A DNA stretch of 64,000 nt from contig NZ_JNZO01000025.1 in assembly GCF_000717595.1 (NCBI RefSeq), positions 162,992 to 226,991 on the forward strand, written 5' to 3'. The notes under the pieces were generated by a model, which was given only the letters and a program-made list of their open reading frames with translations, was not told the DNA's origin and searched no databases. The stretch is from Streptomyces flavochromogenes (GTDB lineage: Bacteria > Actinomycetota > Actinomycetes > Streptomycetales > Streptomycetaceae). Made by a program: the position numbers and the translations under genes. This document shows, piece after piece, positions 36,289 to 45,608 of the stretch. The first letter of the stretch is position 1; the number at the start of each line of letters is the position of its first letter.

Positions 36289-37695
36289 GTGAAGGACGAC
36301 GAAACCCGCTACGAGGCGGTCAGCAGCAGGGACGCGCGGTTCGACGGAGAGTTCTTCTTCGCCGTTCGCACCACCGGCATCTACTGCCGCCCCAGCTGCC
36401 CCGCGGTCACCCCCAAACGGCAGAACGTCGCGTTCTTCCCGACGGCCGCCGCCGCCCAAGGCCACGGCTTCCGGGCCTGCCGCCGCTGCCGTCCGGACGC
36501 CGTGCCCGGCTCCGCCGCCTGGGACGTACGGGCCGATGTCGTCGGGCGCGCGATGCGGATGATCGGTGACGGCGTCGTCGACCGCGAAGGCGTACCCGGC
36601 CTGGCCGGACGTCTCGGCTACAGCACCCGGCAGGTGCAGCGCCAGCTCACCGCCGAACTCGGCGCCGGACCCGTCGCGCTCGCCCGCGCCCAGCGGGCGC
36701 ACACCGCGCGGCTGCTCCTCCAGACCACCGGGCTGCCGGTGACCGAGATCGCCTTCGCGGCCGGCTTCGCCAGCGTCCGCCAGTTCAACGAGACGATCCG
36801 CGCCGTCTACGCCCGCACCCCCAGCGCGCTGCGCGCCGAGGCCGGCAGCGGCGCCGGAGCCCGTACCGCACTCGCCGCCGGGGTGCCGCTGCGGCTCGCC
36901 CACCGGGGTCCGTACGCCGCCGGCGAGGTCTTCGACCTGCTCGCGGCCGAGGCCGTGCCCCGCGTGGAGGAGGTCGTCGGCGCCCCCGGCACCCGCACCT
37001 ACCGGCGCACCCTCCGCCTCCCGTACGGCACCGGGATCGTCTCCGTCGACGAGCGCTCCGCCGGACGCTGGCTGGAGGCACGGATCCACCTCACCGAGCT
37101 GCGCGACCTGACCACCGCCGTGCACCGGCTGCGCCGCCTCTTCGACCTGGACGCCGACCCGTACGCCGTCGCCGAGCGTCTCGGCGCGGCCCCCGGGCTC
37201 GCCGCCGAGGTGGCCGCCCGGCCCGGCGTACGGTCCCCGGGGACGGCCGAGCCCGAGGAGTTCGCGCTGCGGACGCTGCTCGGCGCGGCGGAGTCCGCCC
37301 GGGTCGTCGAGGCGCACGGCACCCCGCTGGCCACCGGCTGCGGCAGCCTCACCCATGTCTTCCCGGAGCCCGGGGCGCTGACCGGCCACCCCGTCGCGGG
37401 CCCGCTGGCCCGCGCGCTCGCCGACGGAGCCGTACGTCTCGACCCCGGCGCCGACCGCGACGAGGCCGAGGCCGCCCTCCGTGCCGTCCCCGGAGTGACC
37501 GCCGAGGCCGCCGCCCTCATCCGGATGCGGGCCCTCGGCGACCCCGACGTACCCCCGGCGGGCGTCCCGACCATGGAGGAGTGGCGGCCGTGGCGCTCGT
37601 ACGCCGCCCGCTACCTCAGGACTCCGCTCCCGGGGGCTCCTCAAGACCCCAGCTGTGGATCCGGCGCGGACGGATCCGGATCACCTCCTCGCTGA
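36289..37695 (+). CDS. alkA: Ada-AlkA fusion: methyl-phosphotriester sensor and 3-methyladenine glycosylase
   Basis: A 468-residue three-part protein. Residues about 10-75 are an Ada zinc domain with CRPSC and CRRC, the first Cys being the methyl acceptor. An AraC-type DNA-binding region follows (LAGRLGYSTRQVQRQL, TEIAFAAGFASVRQFN). The C-terminal part is AlkA: AlkA N-domain, then the helix-hairpin-helix VPGVTAEAAALIRMR and the catalytic Asp in LGDPDVPP. The hairpin is degenerate (GVT for GIG). It both senses and repairs alkylation damage. The last 80 bp overlap the convergent PPOX gene. Confidence 0.9.
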   Translation: MKDDETRYEAVSSRDARFDGEFFFAVRTTGIYCRPSCPAVTPKRQNVAFFPTAAAAQGHGFRACRRCRPDAVPGSAAWDVRADVVGRAMRMIGDGVVDREGVPGLAGRLGYSTRQVQRQLTAELGAGPVALARAQRAHTARLLLQTTGLPVTEIAFAAGFASVRQFNETIRAVYARTPSALRAEAGSGAGARTALAAGVPLRLAHRGPYAAGEVFDLLAAEAVPRVEEVVGAPGTRTYRRTLRLPYGTGIVSVDERSAGRWLEARIHLTELRDLTTAVHRLRRLFDLDADPYAVAERLGAAPGLAAEVAARPGVRSPGTAEPEEFALRTLLGAAESARVVEAHGTPLATGCGSLTHVFPEPGALTGHPVAGPLARALADGAVRLDPGADRDEAEAALRAVPGVTAEAAALIRMRALGDPDVPPAGVPTMEEWRPWRSYAARYLRTPLPGAPQDPSCGSGADGSGSPPR

Positions 37696-38014
37696 AGTGC
37701 GGGCCCAGCGTGTGCGGACCGACCAGGAGCTCCGCCTCGCCCCGGATCTCGACGCCCCGCACCCGCCAGGGGCGGACGCTCGCGAGATCGTCCACGACCA
37801 GCGCCACCTTCGGGTTCGCCCGCAGATTGCGCCACTTCTTCGTACGGCCCATCGCGAGGCCGCCCACCAGGACCGTGCCGTCCTCCTGCGGGAAGAAGCC
37901 CACCGGGTTGACCTGGGGCTGACCGGAAGGGTCGACCGTGGCCATCCGGGCGAGCTGCCGGCCGCCCGCGAGATAGGCGCGTTCCGCCGCGCTGAAGCCC
38001 TCGAAATCCCTCAT
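37616..38014 (-). CDS. PPOX-class F420-dependent oxidoreductase
   Basis: A 132-residue split-barrel flavin/F420-binding protein. QLARMATVDPSGQPQVNPVGF is the N-terminal signature (shown in parts: LARMATVD, QVNPVGF), and TKKWRNLRANPKVALVVDD is the cofactor-contact segment. It likely uses F420 as hydride donor. A GATGCT box lies 6 nt before the ATG (leaderless). Its 3' end is antisense to the last 80 bp of the Ada-AlkA gene. Confidence 0.85.
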   Translation of the reverse strand: MRDFEGFSAAERAYLAGGRQLARMATVDPSGQPQVNPVGFFPQEDGTVLVGGLAMGRTKKWRNLRANPKVALVVDDLASVRPWRVRGVEIRGEAELLVGPHTLGPHFSEEVIRIRPRRIHSWGLEEPPGAES

Positions 38015-38091
38015 GGGACCAGCATCGCGCCGCCGGGCCCCGTGCGGATCGGCAGCCGGGCCCACCCCGCCTCCCCCATCCGTCCTAGGAC

Positions 38092-38574
38092 TCAGCCCCA
38101 GAGCACCGCCCCCGCCCACGCCCCCACGATGAGCAGGCAGGAGAACAGCTCCACCAGGACGCTCGTGCCGGCCGCCCGCATCACCGCCCGGGTCGCCGCC
38201 CTGGCCTGGCCGTGGCCGCCCAGCCGGAGGCGTTCCGAGAGGTAGATCCCGCCGACGAAGCCGGGGATCGCGCCGAGCACCGGCACCAGGACGAAGCCGA
38301 GGAGGGCGCCGACACCGGCGTACGTCACCATCCGCCGGGTGATGCCCACGCCCCGGAAACGCCGGGGTGGCAGCTGCCAGACGACCACCTGGGTGAGCAG
38401 CAGCAGACCGGTCGTGGAGGCGAGCAGGATCCAGGCGAGATCGGTCCGCTCGTGCAGGGACCACCAGAGCATCGCGGCCCACACCAGCCACGTCCCCGGC
38501 ACGCCGGGGGCCAGCACCCCGAACACACCGAGCAGCATCACGGTCGCGACCATCAGGAGCTGCCACACACCCAC
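38092..38574 (-). CDS. DUF456 membrane protein
   Basis: A 160-residue protein with four to five hydrophobic helices and the DUF456 pattern GVLAPGVPGTWLVW and VPVLGAIPGFVGGIYLSE, two Gly-Pro-rich re-entrant-like repeats. Start GTG 38574 gives MGVWQLL directly before the first helix; GTG 38568 is equally possible, and a longer form from 38664 would add an unlikely Arg/Pro-rich start. Function unknown. Confidence 0.8.
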   Translation of the reverse strand: MGVWQLLMVATVMLLGVFGVLAPGVPGTWLVWAAMLWWSLHERTDLAWILLASTTGLLLLTQVVVWQLPPRRFRGVGITRRMVTYAGVGALLGFVLVPVLGAIPGFVGGIYLSERLRLGGHGQARAATRAVMRAAGTSVLVELFSCLLIVGAWAGAVLWG

Positions 38575-38699
38575 GCGCCCAGGGTCTCCCACAACCGGCG
38601 TCCGCGCAGGTCGCGGCGGGCATCCGGGTACGACGGGGGCATCCCGGCCCCCCGATCGGCGCACGCGCCGGTGCCGCGCACGGAACCGCTATGGCGCAC

Positions 38700-38794
38700 C
38701 TACCCGGCGTCGCTCGCTACCCGGCGTCGCTCGCTACGCGGCGTCGCCCCGCACCCGGCGTCGCCCCGCACCCGGCGTCGCCCCGCACCCGGTA
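38700..38794. repeat. 17-bp tandem repeat, about 5.5 copies
   Basis: Units of 17 bp built on CTACCCGGCGTCGCTCG: copies at 38700, 38717, 38734, 38751 and 38768, then a partial. The first two are identical, the last two are identical with a GCACCCGGCGTCGCCCC variant. It fills the gap between DUF456 and the TrmB/LuxR-like gene; copy number may vary between strains. Confidence 0.85.
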
Positions 38795-38855
38795 CGGCGC
38801 GGCGCCTGCGGGCGGGCTCCGGCGCGGTCCCGCGCGGGTGCGCCGACGCGGCCGC

Positions 38856-39839
38856 TCAGCCGCGCGCCACCCAGCCCTTCTCGTACGCGTGCCAGCCCAG
38901 CTGCAGCCGGGTCGTCACCCCGGTGAGCTCCATCAGGCCCTTCACCCGGCGCTGCACCGTCCGGAGCCCCAGGTCCAGCTGCTTGGCCACGCTCGCGTCC
39001 GTCATCCCGGCGAGCAGCAGCGACAGGATCTCCAGGTCCATGACGTCCGGACCGGGCGCCTCCTCCTCGGTGATCTGCGCACCCGCCCCGAGTCTCAGCG
39101 GCAGCGCGTCGCGCCACACCGACTCGAACAGACCCATCAGCGATTCCAGGAGCCCGCTCGCGTGCACCACGATCGCCGCGGGCTCCGCTCCCCGCCCGGT
39201 CAGCGGCACCATGGCGAGGGACCGGTCGGCGACCACCAGCTTGGTGGGGACCCTGTCCGCGACCCGGACGCGCTCCTCGCGGCCGAGCGCCGCCGAGAGC
39301 TCCAGCAGCCCGGTCGGGAGGGTGAGCACCTCACGTTCGAGCACCACCCGATAGCGCACCCCCCGCCCGGCCGCCTGCTCCTCCGCGTCGTTCTCCATGC
39401 CGGAGACCGCGATCGGCTTGCCCGTCACCAGGGCGCAGACCTCCTCCTGCGCGCCCAGCTGGAGCTGGAGGAAGCGGTGGGTGACGGCGCTCGCGCCGGT
39501 CACCACCTCCACCAGGTCGTGCACGGCCGCCTCCGCCGCCTCCGCCCGGTACTCCTCGGCCAGCAGCGCCGCCGCCAGCTCCGCCTGCTCCAGCTCGTGG
39601 CGCTGCTGGGTGAGGAGGGCGCCCAGGGCCACCCCCGGCGGCGCCGCCACCCACCGTCCGGTCCTGGCCGAGGACTGCGCGGCCAGGCCCTGCGACTCCA
39701 GGCGGCGCAGCGCCCGCTCGGTGTCCAGCTCCGGCAGCGCCAGCCGGTGCGCCAGGTCGGTCACCTCGGCCGCGCCCAGCGCGACCAGCGCCCGGTAAGC
39801 GGACTCCTGGCGTTCATCGAGTCCTATCGCTCCCAGCAT
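38856..39839 (-). CDS. TrmB/LuxR-type transcriptional regulator
   Basis: A 327-residue regulator. The N-terminus (LDERQESAYRALVALGAAEVTDLAHRL-like) is a TrmB-type winged helix, the middle is a sensor, and the C-terminus (EILSLLLAGMTDASVAKQLDLGLRTVQRRV-like) is a LuxR helix-turn-helix. It is divergent from the S8 protease gene with 233 bp between starts; such regulators are often found by secreted proteases in Streptomyces, so it may control the protease. Confidence 0.85.
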   Translation of the reverse strand: MLGAIGLDERQESAYRALVALGAAEVTDLAHRLALPELDTERALRRLESQGLAAQSSARTGRWVAAPPGVALGALLTQQRHELEQAELAAALLAEEYRAEAAEAAVHDLVEVVTGASAVTHRFLQLQLGAQEEVCALVTGKPIAVSGMENDAEEQAAGRGVRYRVVLEREVLTLPTGLLELSAALGREERVRVADRVPTKLVVADRSLAMVPLTGRGAEPAAIVVHASGLLESLMGLFESVWRDALPLRLGAGAQITEEEAPGPDVMDLEILSLLLAGMTDASVAKQLDLGLRTVQRRVKGLMELTGVTTRLQLGWHAYEKGWVARG

Positions 39840-40072
39840 GGATGCCCCACCCCTCGCCCTACCTCCGGCGGCGAGCCCCGGATCTTCCCAGGACATTCAC
39901 CGGAGGCATTCGTTCCGTTGGTGACCTGGCGGGAAACGGCCACGGCGTATTCCCGCCTCGCCCATCATCCCTGTACCGCCCTCACCTCTGCCAATGTGGC
40001 GCCACCGCAGCACCAACAGCCTCCGGAGACGGGTGTCTTGTGCCCTTTTTCCGGAATCAGATGGGGAGAGCG

Positions 40073-43000
40073 ATGCGCCCGATTTCGCGTACGGCCCTGG
40101 GGGCGGCGACCGCCGTCGTCCTGGCCGTCACCGCGGTCGCGCCGTCCGTGGCGAACGAGCCGCAGGACGCCACGGCCGGCAAGCGACCGCCGGCAGGGAG
40201 CGAGGCCGCGGCCCGCGCCGGGGACCGTCCCGTCACGGTGACCCTGGTCACCGGGGACCGCGTCGTGGTCGGCCGCGACGCCGACGGCAACCCCTCCGCC
40301 ACCGCCCTGCCGCGCGAGGACGGAACCGTCCCCCTGGTGCAGACCCGCCGCTCCGGCCAGGACCTGTACGTCTACCCCGAGGGCGCCACCGCCGCGCTCG
40401 CCGCGGGCCGCGTCGACCAGGAGCTCTTCAACGTCACCGGCCTCGTCCGGCAGGGCTACGACGACGCCGCCAGCACGACGCTGCCCCTCATCGCGGTCTA
40501 CGGCTCCGACCTCGCCCGCTCCGTCCCCGCCGCCCCGCGCGGCGCGCGGCGCGGCCAGGTCCTCAAGACCGTCGACGGCGTCGCGCTCAAGGCGGAGAAG
40601 AAGCAGGCCGCCACGTTCTGGGCCGAGGTGAACACCCCCACGGCCCGCTCCGCCTCCGGCATCACGAAGCTCTGGCTCGACCGCAAGGTCCAGGCCACCC
40701 TGGAACGCTCGACGAAGCAGGTCCACGCTCCCGAGGCCTGGGCCGCCGGCTACGACGGCGCGGGCACCAAGGTCGCCGTCCTCGACACCGGCGCCGACGC
40801 CGAGCACCCCGACCTCAAGGGCCGGATCGCCGCCTCGGAGAACTTCACCGACTCCGACAGCGCCGACGACCGCCAGGGTCACGGCACGCACACCCTCTCC
40901 ACCGTCGGCGGCTCCGGCGCCGCGAGCGACGGCAGGAAGAAGGGCGTCGCGCCCGGCGCGGCCCTCCTCAACGGCAAGGTCCTCAACGACTCCGGCTCCG
41001 GCGCCGCCTCCTGGATCATCGCGGGCATGGAATGGGCCGTCGCCCAGGGCGCCGACGTCGTCTCCATGAGCCTCGGCAGCCCCGTACCCACCGACTGCAC
41101 CGACCCGATGAGCCTCGCGGCCGAGGAACTCGCCCGGAACAAGGGCACGTTGTTCGTCATCGCCGCCGGCAACTCGGGACCCACCCTCAACACGGTCTCC
41201 TCGCCCGGCTGCGCGCCCAGTGTGCTCACCGTCGGCGCCACCGACCGCGACGACTCCACCGCGTACTTCTCCAGCCGCGGCCCGACGATCGTCAACCACA
41301 CCCTCAAGCCCGAGATAGCGGCGCCCGGCGTCGGCATCTCCGCCGCCGCGGCCGGCGGCCGCGGCGTGTACGCCTACCAGTCCATGTCCGGTACGTCGAT
41401 GGCCACCCCGCACGTCGCGGGCGCCGCCGCCATCGTCAAGCAGCGCCACCCCGACTGGACCGCCCAGCAGGTCAAGGCCGCGCTCGTCGCCTCCGCCGAG
41501 AGCTCCGTCCCCGGCGACGTCCGCGAGGTCGGCGGCGGCCGCCTCGACGTCAAGGCCGCGATCGACCAGACGGTCCTCGGCTCGCCGGCGGTCCAGGGGG
41601 GCACCTACAACTGGCCGCAGGACAAGACCGACCGCACCACGGTCTCCGTCCCGTACACCAACACCTCGGGCGCCCCGGTCACCCTGAACCTGGCCGTCGA
41701 GAAGGTCACCGGCAACGACGGCTCCACCGTGCGGAGTTCGGTCGCCCGCCTCGGCAAGCGCACCGTCACCGTCCCCGCCGGCGCCACCGTCCAGGTCCCG
41801 CTGGAGCTCGACCCCACGGCCCGCCTCGACCGCGCCCAGTACGGCGACGTCACCGGCCGCGTGATCGCCACCGGCAAGGGCGGCGTCCACGTCTCCACCC
41901 CGTTCTCGCTCTTCGTCGAGCCCGAAACGGTCACCCTCCGCGTCAAGTTGCTCGACCGTCAGGGCAGGCCCGCCGCCGGAGCCTCCTCCCTCGACGTGAT
42001 CGGCACCGACGTGGCCGGCGGTGAGCGCCGCTTCAACGACGGCGCCGCCGACCAGGTCTACCGCGTGCGCCCCGGCCGCTACTTCCTCTCCTCCTTCGTC
42101 ACCACCCCCGACGCGGGTGAGGGTGCCACGCTGAACGACTCGCTCAGCTACCTCGGCCGCCCGCAGCTGGAGGTGAAGAAGGACACCACCGTCGTCCTCG
42201 ACGCCCGCAAGGCCCACAAGCTGTCCGTCGCGACGGACAAGGCCTCCGAGGCCCGTGGCACCACCCTCGCGTTCGCCCGGTCGTGGGACGACTTCTGGCT
42301 GCACGCCGGCACCGCCGCCGGCGGGCGCACCATCCGCGGCTACTACGCCTCCGTCGAAGGCGCGGCCACCGAGGGCGACTTCGAGTTCGGCAGCTACTGG
42401 CGCAAGGCCGCCCCGCTGATCTCCTCGCTCAGGACCACCGACGGCCTGACCCTGCACCCGGTCACCGCCTCCACCGGCTCCGACAACCTCGACGGCACCG
42501 GCTCCGCCGGTCTCGTGGACGCCGGCACCGGAACCCCCGAGGAGCTCAAGGCCGCCGGTGTCCAGGGACGCATCGCCCTGGTCCGCTTCCCCGACACCTC
42601 CGGCTCGGCGTCGACGGTGGCCCGCAACGCCAAGGCCGCGGGCGCGGTGGCCGTCCTCGCGTACCGCACCGGCCCCGGCCGCTGGTACCCCACGGGCGGC
42701 TTCACCGGCGCCGGGTTCCCGGTCCTCGCCGTGGACTCCGCCGAGGGCGCGGCCCTGCTCGGCAAGCTCGCCGCCGGTGAGGTCGGCCTCTCCTGGAAGG
42801 CCACGGCGAAGAGCCCGTACCTCTACAACCTCGCCTTCCCCGAGAAGGGGTCGATCCGCGGCGACAGGAACTACCGCGTCCGTGACGGGCAGCTCGGGCG
42901 CACCGAGTCCACCTACCGGGCCATGGGCCTCGCCAACGACTTCATCGACTTCAGCGGCGCCTCCCGGCCCAACGGCACGTCCGTCTCCTTCGGCGACCTC

Positions 43001-43834
43001 GCGCCGGTCTCCGCGCCGGGCACCCGCACCGAGTACTACACCGCCGGTGACACCGGCTGGGACCGGATGCTGTCCTCCAGCTTCCCCTTCGGCGAGTACA
43101 TGATCGGCGCCCCGCACGTGTACAAGGCCGGCGAGCGGCGCACCGAGAGCTGGTACGACGGCGTCGTCGCTCCCACCGCCCCGCGCGACAGCACCGGCAA
43201 GCCGGTCCTCGTCGCCGAGCGCCAGGGCAACTACATCGGCTTCTCCGCCGCGATCTGGGGCGACAACACCCACCACGGCGAGGCCGGTTCCTTCGGTGAC
43301 ATCGGTGGCATCCGCCTCAGCCGCGACGGTGAGGTGCTCGGCGAGAGCGGCTGGCCGTTCGGAGCCTTCCCGGTGCCCGCCGAGAAGGGGACGTACACCC
43401 TCGAACAGAACGTCATGAAGATCGGGAGCAAGGTGTGGGCCCGCTCCCTTTCCGTCAACTCGGTCTGGAAATTCACCTCCAAGCTTGACGAGAGCGTCTA
43501 TTCTCAGGGCATCCCGATTCTCTTCCCCCGGTACGACCTTCCGGAGGACGGACTCAAGACCCTCGCCGCGACCGACGGCCAGCACATCGGCCTCACCGCG
43601 ACGGGTCACGCGGGCTACACCCCCGCGGCGCTCACCTCGGCCAGGCTCTCGTACTCCTACGACGGGGGCGCGACCTGGACCGAAGCGCAGGTCTCTCAGC
43701 AGGGCGGCCACTGGACCGCGACCGTGAACCACACGGGCGCGACCGGTAAGCAGGTCACCCTGAAGACCGAACTGACGGACGCCAACGGCAACTCCGTCAC
43801 CCAGACCGTGGTCCGCGCCTACGACGTGCGCTGA
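40073..43834 (+). CDS. Large exported S8 (subtilisin-like) serine protease
   Basis: A 1253-residue secreted protease. ATG 40073 follows GGGGAG and opens a signal peptide (cleavage near VAN). The triad is Asp238 (AVLDTG), His270 (GHGTH) and Ser442 (SGTSMATPHVAG), with oxyanion Asn367 (AAGNSG). A prodomain precedes it. Beyond the catalytic domain come beta-sandwich regions and a PA-like domain around residues 820-910 (VALVRFPDTSG, PVLAVDSAEGAALL). The extra C-terminal 700 residues probably bind substrate or cell wall. A hairpin terminator follows. Confidence 0.92.
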   Translation: MRPISRTALGAATAVVLAVTAVAPSVANEPQDATAGKRPPAGSEAAARAGDRPVTVTLVTGDRVVVGRDADGNPSATALPREDGTVPLVQTRRSGQDLYVYPEGATAALAAGRVDQELFNVTGLVRQGYDDAASTTLPLIAVYGSDLARSVPAAPRGARRGQVLKTVDGVALKAEKKQAATFWAEVNTPTARSASGITKLWLDRKVQATLERSTKQVHAPEAWAAGYDGAGTKVAVLDTGADAEHPDLKGRIAASENFTDSDSADDRQGHGTHTLSTVGGSGAASDGRKKGVAPGAALLNGKVLNDSGSGAASWIIAGMEWAVAQGADVVSMSLGSPVPTDCTDPMSLAAEELARNKGTLFVIAAGNSGPTLNTVSSPGCAPSVLTVGATDRDDSTAYFSSRGPTIVNHTLKPEIAAPGVGISAAAAGGRGVYAYQSMSGTSMATPHVAGAAAIVKQRHPDWTAQQVKAALVASAESSVPGDVREVGGGRLDVKAAIDQTVLGSPAVQGGTYNWPQDKTDRTTVSVPYTNTSGAPVTLNLAVEKVTGNDGSTVRSSVARLGKRTVTVPAGATVQVPLELDPTARLDRAQYGDVTGRVIATGKGGVHVSTPFSLFVEPETVTLRVKLLDRQGRPAAGASSLDVIGTDVAGGERRFNDGAADQVYRVRPGRYFLSSFVTTPDAGEGATLNDSLSYLGRPQLEVKKDTTVVLDARKAHKLSVATDKASEARGTTLAFARSWDDFWLHAGTAAGGRTIRGYYASVEGAATEGDFEFGSYWRKAAPLISSLRTTDGLTLHPVTASTGSDNLDGTGSAGLVDAGTGTPEELKAAGVQGRIALVRFPDTSGSASTVARNAKAAGAVAVLAYRTGPGRWYPTGGFTGAGFPVLAVDSAEGAALLGKLAAGEVGLSWKATAKSPYLYNLAFPEKGSIRGDRNYRVRDGQLGRTESTYRAMGLANDFIDFSGASRPNGTSVSFGDLAPVSAPGTRTEYYTAGDTGWDRMLSSSFPFGEYMIGAPHVYKAGERRTESWYDGVVAPTAPRDSTGKPVLVAERQGNYIGFSAAIWGDNTHHGEAGSFGDIGGIRLSRDGEVLGESGWPFGAFPVPAEKGTYTLEQNVMKIGSKVWARSLSVNSVWKFTSKLDESVYSQGIPILFPRYDLPEDGLKTLAATDGQHIGLTATGHAGYTPAALTSARLSYSYDGGATWTEAQVSQQGGHWTATVNHTGATGKQVTLKTELTDANGNSVTQTVVRAYDVR

Positions 43835-43841
43835 TCACGCC

Positions 43842-43889
43842 GGTCCGCCGGGCGTCCTTCCCGTGGGGGGTGGGGCCGCCCGGCGGACC
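43842..43889 (+). terminator. Terminator of S8 protease gene
   Basis: GGTCCGCCGGGCG and CGCCCGGCGGACC form a perfect 13-bp stem, starting 8 bp after the protease stop; the loop is long (22 nt). Confidence 0.65.
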
Positions 43890-43957
43890 ACCCATTTGCA
43901 GCAACGGTTTTCCTGATGTCCCGTTTTCGGGCGCCCCGCGCGGTGGACAATAAGGGC

Positions 43958-45526
43958 ATGACTCAGCAGGGGGACGACAACTGGTGGGACAAGCTCTACG
44001 ACGAGTCGGCGCCGGACACGGCCCCGACGGCGTCGGGTGACACCCTCGACGACCACTTCACCACGGCGACCCGGGCCACCACGGGCCCGCCGGGCGCGAC
44101 TCCGGGCCCGACGCCGGACCCGTGGACCACGGCGGCCGTCCCGCGCCCGGTGACGCCGCCGAGCCCTCCCGCCATACCGCCGAGCCCTCCCGCCGCACCG
44201 CCTTCGCCGCCGTCGGCCGCCCCGCCGCCCCCGTCGCCCGGCTCCGCCGCGCCCCTCGTGCCCGGGCGGGCGCCCTGGGAGGCACGGCAGGAGGGCCCGC
44301 ATACCTTTCCCGCCCCGCCGCCTCCGCCCGCCCCGCCCGTCGAGACGCCCACCGTCCAGGTGCAGGTCCCCGGGAGACCGGACCACCGCGAGGGGCCCGA
44401 GCCGGATCCCGCGTCCGAGCCCGTGTCCGACGCGGTGTCCGATTCCGCGACCGGTGCCGGGTACGGGGACGAGGCCACGACCGGCGGTCCCGACTCCGGC
44501 TCCGGCCCCATCGCCGCGGTCTCCGTGCCCCGGCCCCGTACCGGACACGTCGGGAGCCGTCCGCCCACCTACGAGCCCGAGCCGACCGCGCTGCCCGTAG
44601 CCCGGCCCGGGGAGCTCGGCGAGCTGGTGTCCGACACCGTGCTCGACGGCGCCCGGTATGGCACCTGCACCCTGCGGGCCGCCTCCGTACGGGGTGACTC
44701 GGCGCGCTACCGGGGCGAGCCCCGCCGCGACGCCCTGCTCACCGCCCGCTTCGGCCACGACGAGACGGCGCTCGTCCTCGTCGCCGTCGCCGCGGGCTCC
44801 CGCGCCGCCGAGGACGCCCATCTCGCCGCCGCCGACGCCTGCCAGTGGATCGCCGAGGCCGTCTGCCGCAGCCACGCCCGGCTCTCCGAGGACATCAGGA
44901 CCGGCCGCCGCGGCGACCTCAAGTCGGGACTGCACCGGCTCACCGACCGTACGTACGGCAAGCTCCGCACCCGCGCCGCCGAGCGCGGCCTCGCCCCCGA
45001 CGAGTACACCGCGACCCTCCGCTGTCTGCTGGTCCCCGCCGACCCCGACTGCCGCACCCGGGTCTTCTTCGGCGTCGGCGGCGGCGGTCTCTTCCGGCTC
45101 CGCGACGGCTCCTGGCAGGACATCGAACCGCTCCTGCCCGAGCCGGCCGCCGTCACCGGCGCCCCCGTCGTGGGCTTCGGCTCGCCGCCCCCGCAGGACA
45201 CCGCATCCGAGACCGAGGAGGGCGACCGGCTCACCATGGACCTCGGCATCACGACCGCGCCGGGACCGCTCGTCGAGGAGCCCGTACCACCGCCCGCCGA
45301 GCCGTTCCGCTTCCGCGCCTCCGTCGCCCGCCCCGGCGACACGCTGCTCCTCGCCTCGCCCGGGCTGGCGGAGCCGATGCGCGGCGAACCCGCGCTCGCC
45401 CGCGAGCTCGCCGCCCGCTGGGCCGGCGCCGAGGCGCCCGGCCTGGCCGCGTTCCTCGCCGACACCCAGCTGAGGGTGACCGGTTACGCCGACGACCGTA
45501 CGGGGGTGGGTGTCTGGGAGACGTGA
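43958..45526 (+). CDS. PP2C-like protein with Pro-rich N-terminus
   Basis: A 522-residue protein. Residues 1-190 are acidic and Pro-rich, probably disordered. The C-terminal 300 residues resemble a PP2C phosphatase fold: YGTCTLRAASVRGDSARYRGEPRRDALLTARF, AAEDAHLAAADACQWI and GDTLLLASPGLAEPM. Some of the usual Asp metal ligands are hard to place, so activity is uncertain. GACAAT lies 6 nt before the ATG (leaderless candidate). It may act in Ser/Thr signalling. Confidence 0.75.
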   Translation: MTQQGDDNWWDKLYDESAPDTAPTASGDTLDDHFTTATRATTGPPGATPGPTPDPWTTAAVPRPVTPPSPPAIPPSPPAAPPSPPSAAPPPPSPGSAAPLVPGRAPWEARQEGPHTFPAPPPPPAPPVETPTVQVQVPGRPDHREGPEPDPASEPVSDAVSDSATGAGYGDEATTGGPDSGSGPIAAVSVPRPRTGHVGSRPPTYEPEPTALPVARPGELGELVSDTVLDGARYGTCTLRAASVRGDSARYRGEPRRDALLTARFGHDETALVLVAVAAGSRAAEDAHLAAADACQWIAEAVCRSHARLSEDIRTGRRGDLKSGLHRLTDRTYGKLRTRAAERGLAPDEYTATLRCLLVPADPDCRTRVFFGVGGGGLFRLRDGSWQDIEPLLPEPAAVTGAPVVGFGSPPPQDTASETEEGDRLTMDLGITTAPGPLVEEPVPPPAEPFRFRASVARPGDTLLLASPGLAEPMRGEPALARELAARWAGAEAPGLAAFLADTQLRVTGYADDRTGVGVWET

Positions 45527-45594
45527 TCCACCGGACGTCATCCGCCGGACGCACCCGCCGGACGTAATCCGCCGGGCACAACCCGCCGGGCCGT
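45526..45594. repeat. Degenerate 13-14-bp tandem repeat before poxB
   Basis: Five copies of a unit close to ATCCGCCGGACGTA run from the PP2C stop to about 15 bp before the poxB start. They may form structure or bind a regulator. Confidence 0.6.
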
Positions 45595-45608
45595 GTGTTG
45601 ATGGAGCC

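Noticed and set aside
38700..38794. CRISPR-like array
   Set aside because: The units are contiguous 17-bp tandem copies without spacers, and no cas gene is near.
39965..43732. 1255-codon minus-strand frame opposite the S8 protease
   Set aside because: Shadow of the protease gene; no motifs, and composition is that of antisense high-GC coding sequence.
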